NCBI GenBank assembly: GCA_949825065.1
Contig: OX463844.1
Coordinates: forward strand, 24,027,763-24,091,762
Direction: 5' to 3'
From: Odontocerum albicorne
Taxonomy: Eukaryota > Arthropoda > Insecta > Trichoptera > Odontoceridae
DNA length: 64,000 bases
Shown here: positions 11,526-24,837 of the stretch, one piece after another
Numbering within the stretch: position 1 is the first letter of the stretch
How the letters are laid out: every line of letters begins with the position of its first letter
Program-made: the position numbers and the translations under genes
The notes under the pieces: generated by a model
Seen by the model: the letters and a program-made list of their open reading frames with translations, nothing else
The model's database searches: none
What the model was told of the DNA's origin: nothing

Positions 11526-11813
11526 TTACCAATTACAAACCTTAATACGTGTTTCGCATGTAATGCCGCCCATGCCACGCATTCGTAATATAACAACACA
11601 ACGGCGTTGTGTTATTTCCATATAATCAAATTCGCGTATATTCCGTTCACATTTTTTCACATTTTTTTCCGTTTCATCAGGTATGTATGGAGAGAGCTCC
11701 CATAAATTATGCAGGGTTTCCATACCCGAGCTTTCTTCCCCATAAAACTCCAAACACACCCCAATACACGTAGACACAAAACAGGGAAATTCGAAGATAT
11801 ATCCGCCGCTCAT
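11526..11813 (-). other. Unrecognised 95-codon ORF
   Basis: The ORF begins MSGGYIFEFPCFVSTCIGVC and continues with WELSPYIPDETEKNVKKCER. It has a short hydrophobic start, a charged middle and several cysteines. I do not recognise a family. A 19-bp palindrome (AACACAACG-g-CGTTGTGTT, 11593-11611) falls inside it, which argues against purifying selection on protein. A GC-richer patch follows at 11820-11890. It could be a mobile-element remnant. No splice sites or promoter can be supported. Confidence 0.2.
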
Positions 11814-12064
11814 GCAAACTCTATTAGAAGGGGATCTGGCCTGGATGCAGGGTAACCCTCTCAGCCTAGTCGGCTGTATTGGTTCTCTATGTTAACACAC
11901 GATTACAGAAGACTAGATCCTTACTTCACATTCAGGACATTATACATTATTCAGAAGGAAGCGATCAGTTTTGTTTGATTTTTTTTCAGTGATGAATAAT
12001 TGTTGTTGATATTTGTGGGGGTGTTGTTTTATTAAACAAATATATTTTTCATACAAACATACAT

Positions 12065-12780
12065 ACCATTACACCGTTTCTCTATCAGTTGTCAAAAACA
12101 AGAAAAAAAGAAGTAAATGCGATGTATGGGTGAGCAATGAAAAATTAGAAAAGGTCAAGAAATTCTGCTGTTTAGGTAGTTTCTCAGATAGGGGAAGAGT
12201 TACGAGATATCGAACAGCGTGTAGCGATAGGAATAAAATTCGATAGGGCACTTAAACAAATTTGAATCGGATGGTATCAAAATTTGCTTAATTGATAGTC
12301 CACAACAGTATTCTATCTAACACAAACTTTAAAATATGGAATGAAACGTAGATGTAGGAAAATTCTGAAAGTAACCGAATATATGTTGTAGACATGCATG
12401 CCCTAGAGAAGATACATGGGGAGACAATGTCTGACAGAATAAGGAATTAAGTTATCAGGGATGAATGTGAACTTAAGGCTGATGTATTAAGTAAGATAGA
12501 AATGAGCACTCGGAGATGGTTTGGACACGTAGAACAAGTGAATTAAGAAGGAATAATAAAATAAATATACAGTGCAAATGTGGGTGAAAGACGTTGTAGA
12601 GTAAGATCAAGGAAATTATTAATGGATCAAGTGAATACTTGGAAAGAAGGAAATATGAAAAGTTTGAGAAATCGCAGGATGTGCATGAGAAGGTGTATAT
12701 ATGTAAAAGAGGCGAAATATTTGACCCGTTTTATTCTCTGCCTACCTCGATGTGAAAACGGCGTGATGTTATGATTTTTC
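12065..12780 (+). mobile_element. RTE-like fragment (family A), plus strand
   Basis: The plus strand reads VSNEKLEKVKKFCCLGSFSD (the strand after the RT palm). Near 12,400 come GETMSDRIRN, VIRDECELKADVLSKIE and RRWFGHVEQVN. At 12,580-12,770 come RCRVRSRKLLMDQVN and LRNRRMCMRRCIYVKEA. This covers the end of the RT and the whole C-terminal tail of an RTE-like retroelement. Stops and frame changes make it non-functional. Reverse copies of the same family lie at 44.0, 46.6-47.3, 54.5-55.3 and 58.8-59.4 kb, and another forward copy at 47.6 kb. Confidence 0.75.
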
Positions 12781-14939
12781 ATCCAAACCGATTTTACTTC
12801 AAGAGTGTGAATTTTGTGTATGTAATGGAAAGAACAAAATAATAAAATAATTATTTAATACTTTTTAGTTTTTTTATCTAGATCTACATGGTAGATTCGA
12901 CTTTTTATACAACTAGTAAGAAATCTCGTCTCACTTTTGCAAATCTTATAAAACAGTATGTTTTTTTATAAAAGAGAAATATTATATTTAAATAAGCATG
13001 ACTTAAAGTTGATGGTTTTTCGAGTACTTTACAAAACAGCAGGAAATATAATGATTGTTGAAAAATCCAAGATATCAAAAAAATTTACATTTATTTTAAG
13101 ATTATTTTAGCATTCATGGCTTATAAAGATAAGAAATTTCTCAATAAGTCTTTAGGCACCTATTTGAAGCCTTTAAACAACCCTCCTTGATCAAGTAAAT
13201 GGAAGTTTCAATCTGTCCATACATTCAATAATAAAACCAGGAAATGTACTGCAAATTTAAAGAGACGAAGGAAGTAAGTTTTCCGCAAGCATTTAATTCC
13301 CTTTTCATGTCAGAAAGAATGCATCGTAGAAATGTAAAAGGCACTTACTTCTAGACATTAGCTGCAACTGAACGAGACCATTAAAGGAAATTACGGAAAT
13401 ATCATTACGAACCACTGAATTGTGCAAATGCTTTTAGATGTGTTATTTGTCATGCATTGTGGAAATAATTAACAAGGGATTTACAAATGTATCTATGCAT
13501 TGTAAATACACAGAGTATTAGTGTTCTTGGATACCAAGCATATTGAATGCATTCAAAGAGGCGATTAGCATTGTTACCGTTTTTCTATTTTATAAGAAAA
13601 ATATTAAATTTCACTTTGCACAAGTTAAGTTTTCTAGAATTTTTCATTCAATCTCGGAGAGATTTTTGCAACATGGAAATAAATTCGATAAGCCGTATTG
13701 CCTACAAAAAAGATTTAACATCTGAAGGTATTTTTCCTCATTTTGAAATCTTTATATCAGCAAGAATAATCTTATACTCTCGCTAACAAGTTTTAGCCTG
13801 GAATAAATTTATGACAATTTAACTTAAGGAGTGTGGATAGCTATTTTTATATCTATCATTAATTATTAACATTTTTATGAAGATCATTTTTATAATACAT
13901 TCCTAGAAAAAAACCCTCGTTTAGGCGTTAGTAAGCATGCTAATTGGTCGATTCTAATCAATCTACTGATTTATAACTTCAACTCAATTTTCCCCCTTTC
14001 TATATATTGCTCCTCGTTAAACATTTTATTCTATAATCTCTGTAAAGGCGTTGCTTTAAAAAAGTTTATGCATCATGTTCTGGTATTCCTGTTATATTAA
14101 AAATGAAAATAATAATAAAAGCACTATTTATACAACGTCATTTAGAAAACAGCCTCTCCTTTAAGGCGCCTTTGCTCGGGATAACTAAACAATATCCATT
14201 ATTAATCTAAATGCATTATATCCAATTATTTCACAGAAGGTGAATCATGGTTCCCCAAGAAAATGCTTTTATGTATTTATCAGCAGCCACTCATCAGTTC
14301 CGAATGCTTATTTTTTGGGCAAATCTGTGGACATCCTCTAGCCATCACGTTATAATGGTGGTACTCATATTCGGCCAATCTGAATAACCTGAATGTACAC
14401 ACTTGCTGGAATTAATATATTTCTAAAACCATTGTGCTAATTAGTTTTTTATTTAATTTTATGTGCTTTTATATCTTTGTTCCTACGCAATTTTATAATT
14501 TTTAGGTATCTTTCTAGTCTTATCAGCATTTTAATGATATTAATTGATCAACGTTGGTCCGCTCTAAATATTTATTTTACCTTTTTTTCCATTTTTTTGC
14601 TTTTCTGACTTGTATTCCATTTTTTCTTCTGCCGTTTTTTTATGAACAGCACCATTTCAGGCCCTGCGGATGTTCCCTGTTAGTTAAGTCAGCACTGGTT
14701 TGCTATCGACTAATGTCCCACCCCGGCCTCTGCACGAGACTTGACGTTATAAAGAAAGTTTGCTCCCCGTCTACTAATTCCGTTTTGTCGTGGAGCATGT
14801 ATTGTTTTATTCTTTGTGCCTGCAAACTCTCTCGATCTAAGGCTACGTTTTTGCTTCTTTCATGACTCGCTCAAACAGAGAAGTATTGTAAAAGTAATTT
14901 GTTTTTAAACCAGAAATTTGTTAAATATATCTTCCTATT
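12781..14939. other. AT-rich stretch, no gene seen
   Basis: About 2.2 kb without recognisable coding, RNA or repeat structure. ORFs at 13543-13786 and 14554-14865 plus are rich in Phe, Leu and Lys as expected from AT-rich DNA and overlap in different frames. None is supported. Confidence 0.5.
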
Positions 14940-15320
14940 CATCGCGTGTTTAATATTGAGTGTCATGGTCCTCTACCATGTCTGGAACTTGATGCACCAC
15001 CTGCCTCCTCTTTCATTATCGGTTCTGGGCCATGTTGAATGTCGCGTTTGAAGAGGATCTTATCAACTACTTTATTATGCCCGTTCATTTTATAGACACA
15101 TTCCCCTTGATCGTTTCCCCTCAACTGTCCCCGTGATCTCCAGATGTTCGTCATTCATTCTGGTAACATGTTCGAGAAATGTTAGGATTCTATATGTTGT
15201 CGAAAGTCTTTCGGAAATTTCTAATTCTTGAATAATATAGACCTTGATGCACCTTGAGGTCCGTAGGATACGTATTTGCTCGCGATATTTATTTCCATCT
15301 TTCTTATCGTTTATCGTCTA
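14940..15320 (-). mobile_element. RTE-like C-terminal fragment (family B), minus strand
   Basis: The minus strand reads WRSRGQLRGNDQGECVYKMN, then GHNKVVDKILFKRDIQHGPE, in the same order as the plus copy at 11.0-11.3 kb (MGTVKGR.. MDQ..EL..SS..ALNMAQDR). The nucleotide phrase CGGTTCTGGGCCATGTTGAA is nearly shared with 50.37 kb. The copy is decayed and 5'-truncated. Confidence 0.6.
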
Positions 15321-16699
15321 TGTGCTTTCTCCATATATTACTATAGATAACGCTATAGATTTAATTATACGGATTTTAGTCCATAAATATGTAAATTTCA
15401 TTAAAACGTATTTATGGACTTAAACGTAAACTAAAATTTCACCGTCTCTATTTTGAAAAATGAAGAATTAGTCGTTCATCTTAGATCATCCGCCGGCGTT
15501 ATGATAATGATAATTGGAGTATTGACCTGGCATGGGAGGACGTGGATGGAGGTGTTTTAGGGCATCCCTATATTTTTGATGTACGAAGAGAATTGAATTA
15601 AAAGAAATTGGAGATAATTTACATGTGATTTAATAAGAGAAACTTATAATAAAAAAAAATCAGAACACTAAGTAAGAGCTAGAAATGTTTTTATTTCATG
15701 CGTTACAGTCAGCGCAGCCAGACTGAAAACCAGCTTGGAAGTGAAATCTATCGAGATGCCAGTTTTTGCTTAGTATTTTACACTTCATGTAGTTTAGAAA
15801 TATTATCTTTAAATTACATTTTAATATGATGATAATATTTAAATTCAATGTTAAAGGAAGCAGGAAGAAACAGTACATTACATCTTACTTAATACAGTGT
15901 GTATTTTCTTTGCCTGCTACTTTTAAACTTATATCCACGGCACAAAGTTGATCTTTACCAATAAGTTTTGCGCACACGGAATACAATGATGAGACCGCGG
16001 CAGGGCTGCAGTACTACGAGTATGCGAGTAAGTGGCACTATTATTCTATAAAAAATAAATTTTCCCGAACATATTCCTTGCCATTGATTAGCGTAAAAGT
16101 TACATCTTGTTGCTTTTTAAGATTGATATCTGTATCATACAAAACTCATAAGTGTGAGAACATTTAGTTTCATTGACATAATTGAAACATTTCCAACATC
16201 ATAGTGTTCCGATGGCGATGGTGACGGTTTAACACGAAAATGTATCATACTACTGTATATATTTTTACTTAAGATATATTTTAAAAGTCAATATCATACT
16301 ATATATTTTTACTTAAGATATATTTTAAAATTAATCTTCGTCGTTCGGCATTACTGGTCTATAGAATGTCGGTGGTAGAGGCTACTTGCTATTTGCATCG
16401 CGGTGTACAGGCTTCCTCCAATCAAATGATTACATCTCACTAGTACTCTGCCTCTTCTTCCTGATACATTTCCTATAACCGTCAATTTCTTCAGGTTATC
16501 CGACTTAAATTTGGAAACATGTCCTAAATTCCGCAGAATATGTTAAAAGCATACTGAGGACGGTCGTATTGTCACATTTAACTCATGGAGTATGGAAATG
16601 TTTCTTCTTATGGCGGTCTACGGGAAATAAATATGAATTTACAATATTTTTTTACATACGAGTATGATGAGATATTTTATAAATATATAATTTGTGAAA
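15321..16699. other. Mostly AT-rich; one short duplication
   Basis: A ~40-bp direct duplication lies at 16244-16331 (ATATATTTTTACTTAAGATA present twice). The block 16335-16630 is GC-richer and may be an old repeat, but no motif is recognised. Two TACGAGTA octamers occur at 16015 and 16657. Confidence 0.45.
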
Positions 16700-16786
16700 A
16701 ACAGCAGGTAATTTAATGTGGGCACACAGTTTTAATGAATCTGGGTTTGTTGCCTTTTATTTTTCGTTTCGTCAGTAAGATACAGG

Positions 16787-16856
16787 TTCATGTTATATGT
16801 CCTCAGTACGATACGGCAGGCTTTTGCCGTATCGTACTGAGGACATATAACATGAA
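16787..16856. repeat. Perfect inverted repeat, 32-bp arms
   Basis: Arms 16787-16818 and 16825-16856 are exact reverse complements around a 6-nt spacer (GGCTTT). Copy B at about 27.78 kb has only one diverged version of the right arm. The left arm is therefore an added inverted copy of the right one. Its exact match contrasts with the divergence of the surrounding repeat. Confidence 0.95.
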
Positions 16857-16937
16857 GAAATATATTGATATTTATTTCCGAGTTTTGATTATACAATACT
16901 CTGTCGCATCAACTCGATAAACTAAATTACATACGAG

Positions 16938-17082
<145 letters not shown>

Positions 17083-17515
17083 CGAATTAAACTCCTCACA
17101 CTTTGCCACTCCAGACAGATCAAAAAGTTCATCCCATAATGTGTCGCACATCAAAAACATAACACACTCATGAGTTCACACAAACCTTTGCTACAAATAA
17201 TTTATCCTGCAAGCTTCAAACTCCCTATCGCAACAAAAACCACGCTCCGATCGACTGCCATTTTTTGCCCTTATTGAATTCGGTACCCTGTTGATGTCGT
17301 GGGAGCCAAATGAGCATATTGCCTTTGAGCAGAATATGTTCTAACTCTAGGGATGGTGAACATTTGATCAGTTACCGTGAGTGTCATGTGCCTCTGCTGA
17401 GTTTGCATATTCTTTTTTTCTTGATGATAGTGTCAGAGAATGGACTTGAAATGTAAGTTGGCTACATTTAGGACCCGATACTACCTGACAAGCTCCACTG
17501 TGAGCAGAAAGTTTA

Positions 17516-19635
17516 CTAATGATTGTTAAAGTAAATAATAGTAAATATCACTTAGAAAATAAATCAACTATATTATAAATTATACATATCTATTTCGATT
17601 ACTTTTTGCTTAAAAAGCATTCTGTATTAAAAACAAATTCATCAAATGCACCGTATTAGTGAGAATGTTCATTTGTATATGTAACTAAAGAGTTTATTAA
17701 TGCAAAACTCTTTAATTGAGATGTATAGATGTTGCTATGGTACAGAGGCCAAAACATATTTTCTACTGACATCAGAAATTGTGTATATTTAAGAAAAAGC
17801 GTATCAAAATGTGCTAAAAAGACAGGCAATTTTTCACGGACACAAAGCAATGCTAAGTTAATGAGAATACGAATATCAATGAAACAAATCTATAACGATT
17901 AGATTATAATATAATACATAATGGTGTTTTACTTATACATAGTATGCAAATCTTAAATAAAAATATACAATCGCCACCGTTCAATGAACAATACAAAAGA
18001 AAACATCGATTGTAATAATGCAAAAACTTACAAAATCAATAAGACCTGAATATTACACGAACGATAATTTTGGTGTTATTATTTTGAACGTATTAAGCAA
18101 AAAAAATACCCGGAGCATTGTATAATAATAATTATGTAACGATGCTTTATAAAAGTACGTAGAAATTGTATTAAAACATATAAAATGTTGTGAGATCACC
18201 AACATTATTTACTTTATATTGAATAATCAGAATTTACTTTACATTTTATAGAAAAAAACTCGCAGTTTCAAAAGACAGGAAAATGTGAAAAGTAAGAAAT
18301 CCAAAAAGTTTTTAACTTAAGAAATGTATTAGTAGATTTCCATAGTGAATTTTATCCTAAGCATAATTATTGTGTTCCACTATGTAAATAGAACCACATT
18401 TAAAAAATCTTGTAATAGTAATTTTTCATTTAAATTGTATGTGGAATATTAAGAGAATGAGTATTTATTTATTTATTTTTACAATAAAGTTGTGGAAATA
18501 TACACATATTGGAGCTGGACAAATAAACCCACAACAATTAACATGAACCTAAGTATTTCACGATCGTGACAAAGGATTTTGGGAATATTTTCTAAATTAG
18601 TGGACGCAATTTTTATTCCGTTCAGATAATACTGAGAATATTTATGCTGATGTAACTTCCACAAATTTATTTTATATTATTAGAAAAAATAGAACATTTG
18701 GTGATTCGGGAGGAAATGGGAGGTGTAGAGTATGGGAGAAAGCAACCCCTCAAACCTCAGACAGTACATAAAGTGCCGGATCTAAAATAAATAAGAATTC
18801 ATATCTTTCTTTTTCTAATAGAAAAAAGTATGTGTTTCTCAAGTGTCGAGGCAAACCATGTATTTTTTAATAATAAATATTTCATCGTAAGATTCATTTA
18901 CTAAACTTCAAGGTCCCCAATCTAGCCCGAGCATATCTTGGATGAGAGTATTATTATTTATCAATTTGTTGCCAAGGTATAAGGATGCCATGAGTTTGTA
19001 TTTTTTCTTCTTAAAAAATACATAATCCTCCACAATCCCTTCATTACAATGTTCATATTGCGAATCAAAAGTCTGTAGGATTTTTTAAAATAAAGTCAGC
19101 AAATAAAAATTTGAACATAGGAAAGATTTATATTTTTGGTTTATAAAAAAACATTGAAAACACTTTCTTACTACGTGCATAATATATTTTATTCGATAAA
19201 CCTAATAATTTTCTAGAAAATATCATATTCTCTTATTTTATCAATTATACGTAAAAATATGTCATTTAATATTCTCGTGAGAATTGTAATAAAAACTAGT
19301 TTTCAAAAAAGTTTGAGAATCGCCCATCGGTGATGTTCAATATTTTCTTTGTGTAGGAAAATGGGCAGTCCGTGTTTTCCAAGTCGGATGCTGCAGAAAG
19401 AATAATAATGGGCCGCAGATGATCCTGGGAAGGGACCGCTTTGATCTTTGGGGATCTCCTCAGGATTTGAATATCCCCAGTGTATTATGTTCCCGCAGGT
19501 TGTGTGCGATATTGTGTACTCACGATCCAATTTCTCCATCTCTCTTCAAACATTTGCCTCGTTCTTAAATCTGTCTCCCTTTAAATCGCCCTTAATCGCA
19601 ATTTAATGAAAATCCAGCTTTTATGTTTCTTTTTC
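17516..19635. other. AT-rich stretch with one GC-richer patch
   Basis: No gene. A GC-richer patch at about 19310-19560 contains GGGCCGCAGATGATCCTGGG and an ORF on minus (19303-19539) without recognised motifs. It might be an old element or a conserved non-coding block; sequence alone cannot decide. Confidence 0.4.
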
Positions 19636-20722
19636 TATTCTGTACCATTGTGAATTCAATATACAGTCCAGTGTGTAGGTAACTTGGCAATTATGTGTAC
19701 AATATCGGGACCTTCACGAAGGTTTCTATTCTGTACTATTGTGAATTCAATATACAGTCCAGTGTGTAGGTAACTTGGCAATTCTGTGTACAATATCGGG
19801 ACCTTCACGAAGGTTTCTATTCTGTACTATTGTGAATTCAATATACAGTCCAGTGTGTAGGTAACTTGGCAATTATGTGTACAATATCGGGACCTTCACG
19901 AAGGTTTCTATTCTGTACTATTGTGAATTCAATATACAGTCCAGTGTGTAGGTAACTTGGCAATTCTGTGTACAATATCGGGACCTTCACGAAGGTTTCT
20001 ATTCTGTACTATTGTGAATTCAATATACAGTCCAGTGTGTAGGTAACTTGGCAATTATGTGTACAATATCGGGACCTTCACGAAGGTTTCTATTCTGTAC
20101 CATTGGGAATTCAATATACAGTCCAGTGTGTAGGTAACTTGGCAATTATGTGTACAATATCGGGACCTTCACGAAGGTTTCTATTCTGTACTATTGTGAA
20201 TTCAATATACAGTGTGTAGGTAACTTGGCAATTCTGTGTACAATATCGGGACCTTCACGAAGGTTTCTATTCTGTACCATTGTGAATTCAATATACAGTC
20301 CAGTGTGTAGGTAACTTGGCAATTATGTGTACAATATCGGGACCTTCACGAAGGTTTCTATTCTGTACTATTGTGAATTCAATATACAGTCCAGTGTGTA
20401 GGTAACTTGGCAATTCTGTGTACAATATCGAGACCTTCACGAAGGTTTCTATTCTGTACCATTGTGAATTCAATATACAGACCAGTGCGTAGGTAACTTG
20501 GCAATTCTGTGTACAATATCGGGACCTTCACGAAGGTTTCTATTCTGTACCATTGTGAATTCAATATACAGACCAGTGTGTAGGTAACTTGGCAATTCTG
20601 TGTACAATATCGGGACCTTCACGAAGGTTTCTATTCTGTACCATTGTGAATTCAATATACAGACCAGTGCGTAGGTAACTTGGCAATTCTGTGTGCAATA
20701 TCGGGACCTTCACGAAGGTTTC
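19636..20722. repeat. Tandem array, 91-bp unit x 12
   Basis: Units start with GGTTTCTATTCTGTAC at 19721, 19812, 19903, 19994, 20085, 20176, 20262, 20353, 20444, 20535 and 20626, with one further copy before 19721 and a short terminal repeat. The copy at 20176 lacks 5 bp. Variants ATTATG and ATTCTG alternate in the first five copies, indicating growth by dimers. The last three copies share ACAGACCAGTG, so they are a separate expansion. Each unit carries the dyad ACCTTC-AC-GAAGGT. Similar 61-codon minus ORFs are by-products of the repeat; 91 is not a multiple of 3. Confidence 0.97.
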
Positions 20723-21023
20723 TTTCGTATTATTTGAAAGGTCATGGGTTTAGAAAGTAATATAATTGCAAAATTAAGTACTATCTTTTATTATTTTTGT
20801 ACAAAGCCTTTCCGTTTAACTAGTGTTTGAATTTAAAGCCATTTGAAATACACTAGTATTTAAATTACTTGACATTATTTAAATTACATTTTACTGAAAA
20901 TAAATAACTCAATAAAATTATAAAGGCCACTGTATGATGACTAGTCACCTTTACAAAATGGGTATTGTGGAGGATCCCGGCTGTACGTGTGATCTGGATG
21001 ATCAGATTATATAATATATCATG
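20723..21023. other. Spacer between two tandem arrays
   Basis: AT-rich; nothing recognised. Confidence 0.5.
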
Positions 21024-21218
21024 CGTTTTCCGGTTGTCTTTACATTATATGTTTGATTTACTAAATGCGGTATATTAGCCGCTTCCAACGTTTTCCGGTT
21101 GTCTTTACATGATATGTTTGATTTACTAAATGCGGTATATTAGCCGCTTCCAACGTTTTCCGGTTGTCTTTACATGATATGTTTGATTTACTAAATGCGG
21201 TATATTAGCCGCTTCCAA
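21024..21218. repeat. Tandem array, 65-bp unit x 3
   Basis: Copies start at 21024, 21089 and 21154 (CGTTTTCCGGTTGTCTTTAC...). They differ at one base (ATTATATG/ATGATATG). Each unit holds GCGG-TATATTAG-CCGC, a short inverted repeat. Confidence 0.95.
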
Positions 21219-24200
21219 CGAACCAGCGTTTCTTTTTTCTTCGAAGAACTTTTCCATTTGTAGACGATTGTTATTTTTTATAGTTTAAACAGTTGAATCT
21301 TTAAATTGTCTAAAATTGTTTTTTTTTCAATTATCAGTAGAATTATCAGTATTACATTAGTACTCGTAGGATTTTTGGGGACAACCTTTACAGCTAGGCA
21401 ATTTTCAAACGTTTGAGTGTATACCGGAATATAGTCCCGTAACTAAATAGGTGCAACACGTACACATACACAAGGCCCAGGATGACGAGGCCCCAAACTG
21501 GAAGTAATAAAATTAAATCCGATAAAATAATAATATTTTCAAAGTTTTATGTTTGATTTTTTACGATTTACACGACACAAGTACAACACATGAAAACTGC
21601 AACTCCGCTTGATATTTATTCTACAGGCTACAAATGATTTTGGATTAATTCATAACCCAGTGCTATTTTCCGAATATTTATCATTTATATTGCTGATGTG
21701 GGAGAAGTTTTAGTAAATTGAAAATTATCGTGTAAGAAAATGATCAAATCATTCCATAATTTCTTTTGAATATAATATCGTTCAACATATTCAGTTAATT
21801 TTCTGAAATTAACCCAGAAAAGTGCAACTAAAAGTATGATATAATTGATAAACATAATATGTGAATTTAAATATTCTCGTGTTTACAAAATATTAATGTA
21901 GACAGTTGTTAAATCATATTTGTTTTATTTTTATTCACAAAAAAAAAATAAGGGACCCAAAAAATCCATGCACAGGGCACACGGACAGCTAGTAACGGCA
22001 CTGTCGAAATATCGCACAAAGAAAAATAATAATAAGAAATAATCCACTTCAGCGAAATAAATTTCACCAAACTATTTTCAAAATGTAACCAAATCATTTT
22101 ATTTGGTTATGAGTTGGAATTGTAAAGGTAGGAAACTCTTTAAATGATTGAACAAATTCAATTATGTCACCTTTTGACAAATGCTCACCGTGACGCTAGT
22201 GACGTGGTATTTATGCCTGAGACGGTAGGCCCATCAAACTGTCGCTGAAGTAGTAGCCAGGATTTATATGATCTCTGTCGACTATTCGGCCTGCGATTTA
22301 TTTCTCTTTCGATAGCGTGCAACAAACACTAGATGCCGGGAACGAACTAGACTGTTAAAATTTTTATTGTTTTCCATTCATTTTTGATTTGAGAAAGTGC
22401 GATCATATAAAAAATAATTTAATTGGTTAAATGCGAGAAAAAGACGCAAGGTTCACCGTATTGTCGATTTTGTGTAATATCCTTAATTTTCTTGTCGCGC
22501 CCTCTTGTTTCGCCAAAAATATTAAGACTAGCGATACACTCAAACAAAGATTGTTGATTGACTTTCCTAGATCACCGATCTTTTTTTGCGTTTTCGTTTA
22601 CTATCCATGTAGTCGCCATTTCTGGGTCTCGTAGTCGGAGGAGATCCCCTTGCCATTCCAACGCCAATTCGGTTGGAAAGTGAAATTGTACCGTGGAGTC
22701 TTTTTATCTAGTAACATTCTTGTCGATATATTACTTCAATTCGGTCAATTGTGAGCAGTACTTACAGCAATCAAAAGTTTAGTTTCATAGCAACAGCTCA
22801 TGTACACGATATTCTTCCAATTCCACCAGATACACGGCATGATCTTCTTTGAGTGCACTTTACTTTTTCCGATCATCTGTGCTGGTTCAGCCCGCTGTGA
22901 CTAAAATTGTTCTCAACTAAAGTTGTTGGAAATAATCCACTTGACATCGCCAGGATTATTGACATGTTTGAGAAAAATCTCAATTTCATTGCGTTTAAGT
23001 AGTGAGTCAAAAGCAGAAAATTGGTCCATATTTTTTTTCGTTTCATTTATGCGGCATCTATGTTAAGTATCGAGCATGGTGACCATTCAACTCTTACGTA
23101 AATATCGCGAAACAAATAGTAGTGACAGCAATGTTAAGTGCTCATGTGTTTTCAAATTATTGTCGCTATTAATCATGCCCTTGATTTTATATCGTTTGTG
23201 GTGACAGGGTGTTCGGTGCGAGATACGTCTTTAACATCAACATTTCCTCTGAATCTCTGGAGCTACTTTTTGCACCTTGAATCATTGCAACGTTTTTGCG
23301 TTGACGAAAATGTTCTTTATTTTTAGACATGTTAAATATTTCACCAAAAAAATGCTTGGGATCATTGACCACAGCAACTTTTTTTAAATTACCGCTAAAA
23401 TTTATATTTGTGTACGTGACGTTGGAAATATGTCGAAAAAGCGATGCTATACCACCAAGTGGAGAAAACGGGATGCATACTCATATATGTAACAACCCCA
23501 ATATAATTATCTGTATACATAAATAAGAAATTTGAAAATGGCATATGAGTTGAAAATCGTCTTAAAAAAATTGTAGAAAATTACATTCGATTTTTTATTT
23601 TCAATTATGACATTTAAGCTTAAGAATGCTTTGGGTGTACCAGATAGCTTACGTTGTTTGTTGAAAATATTTTTTTTGTATACTTTGTTAACAATTCTTA
23701 CCCAGCCGGTTAAGATTTGGCTGAACGGAGTGCTGTGACACCCGTGAAATTTCAGCCTGATTATTCTTTCATTGGCGCTGCCAAGTGCAATAAGTCCCTC
23801 CAGGTTTTCCTCTCTCCAAGTCACGTTGCCAAAAAAACTTAAGAATACGCCTCAAACGGATAGTCTATCCTTTATTCCAAGCTCTATCTAAATATAATCA
23901 TCCGTACTTCTAGAAGTATTTTATATTAGGTTTTATTTTTTTTAAATCAGTTATACCTCCAGCCCTGTCGTTAGTCGCTGACAGAATTGAAAATAATTGA
24001 ATCTCACCAATCACGATACAACTATTTTGTAAGTTTGCGCTTCCGATGTTTCGTACAATTTATTGCTGAATTTGTTGAAATGTTGAAAATTGTGGCATTC
24101 GTTTGTGAAACGAAATTCGTGCAACTTGTGAGAAATATTCAGGTGTTACCAGATTTTTGCCATTTGTGCATTCAAATTGAATTTTCGTCAAAACAGTTTT

Positions 24201-24837
24201 ATGTAAAGTTCGCACAAGTTATATGTGACATTTGAACATTTCTTTTTCAATGCCACGTTATTTGAAATATCCAAATTTCTTGTAACATTTGTTTGCAAGG
24301 TTTCTTTATTCGATATCTGTATTTTTTTAAATAATTTTAATGCCCATAGGCTCTTTTTGTCAGCTACATATTTTTTATACCTACATAAATACATAACACA
24401 ACTCATGACCAACAACACTTATATACAGTTAAAACGAAAAACGAATCACTTATACATACTATTCCATCCCAATATTTATCATTCGACTCACACTCAATTT
24501 GAAGATTTCTTTCAGAATGACGAACTGCTGAGACAGGGCATAAAGTTTTATTAATTGTCATACGGGATGGTGAATTACTATTTGTTATTATTTTGAATTA
24601 TTAAATTAATATGCACTCATGTATGCCCAAATTAAAATAGCCCGTCGAAAACGATTCTCAAAAAAATCACTTTGTCTTAATATAGAATCTACTCTTAATT
24701 TAAATGAGATTATCGCAATATTATCCTTTTTCGAAATTAGTTATGAATTCCAATATTGCTATCAATTAAATTTAAAACATATTTTTGATGAATAAATTTT
24801 TAATAAAATAAATGAAATATTTGTGTTTTTATTTTGT
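21219..24837. other. Long stretch without a recognised gene
   Basis: AT-rich for most of its length. A less AT-rich, CpG-containing zone at 22180-22720 and a patch at 23695-23830 stand out. A 105-codon minus ORF (23507-23824) begins MTWREENLEGLIALGSANER and soon becomes AT-biased; I do not recognise it. ORFs at 23987-24554 are Phe/Ile-rich chance frames. The GC-richer zones may be conserved regulatory DNA or old repeats. Confidence 0.4.

Noticed and set aside
20288..20655. Three similar 61-codon ORFs on minus
   Set aside because: By-products of the 91-bp tandem unit; the unit length is not a multiple of three, so no continuous repeat protein can exist.
19636..20722. Possible CRISPR array
   Set aside because: Copies are head-to-tail with no unique spacers, the unit is 91 bp, and the genome is clearly eukaryotic.
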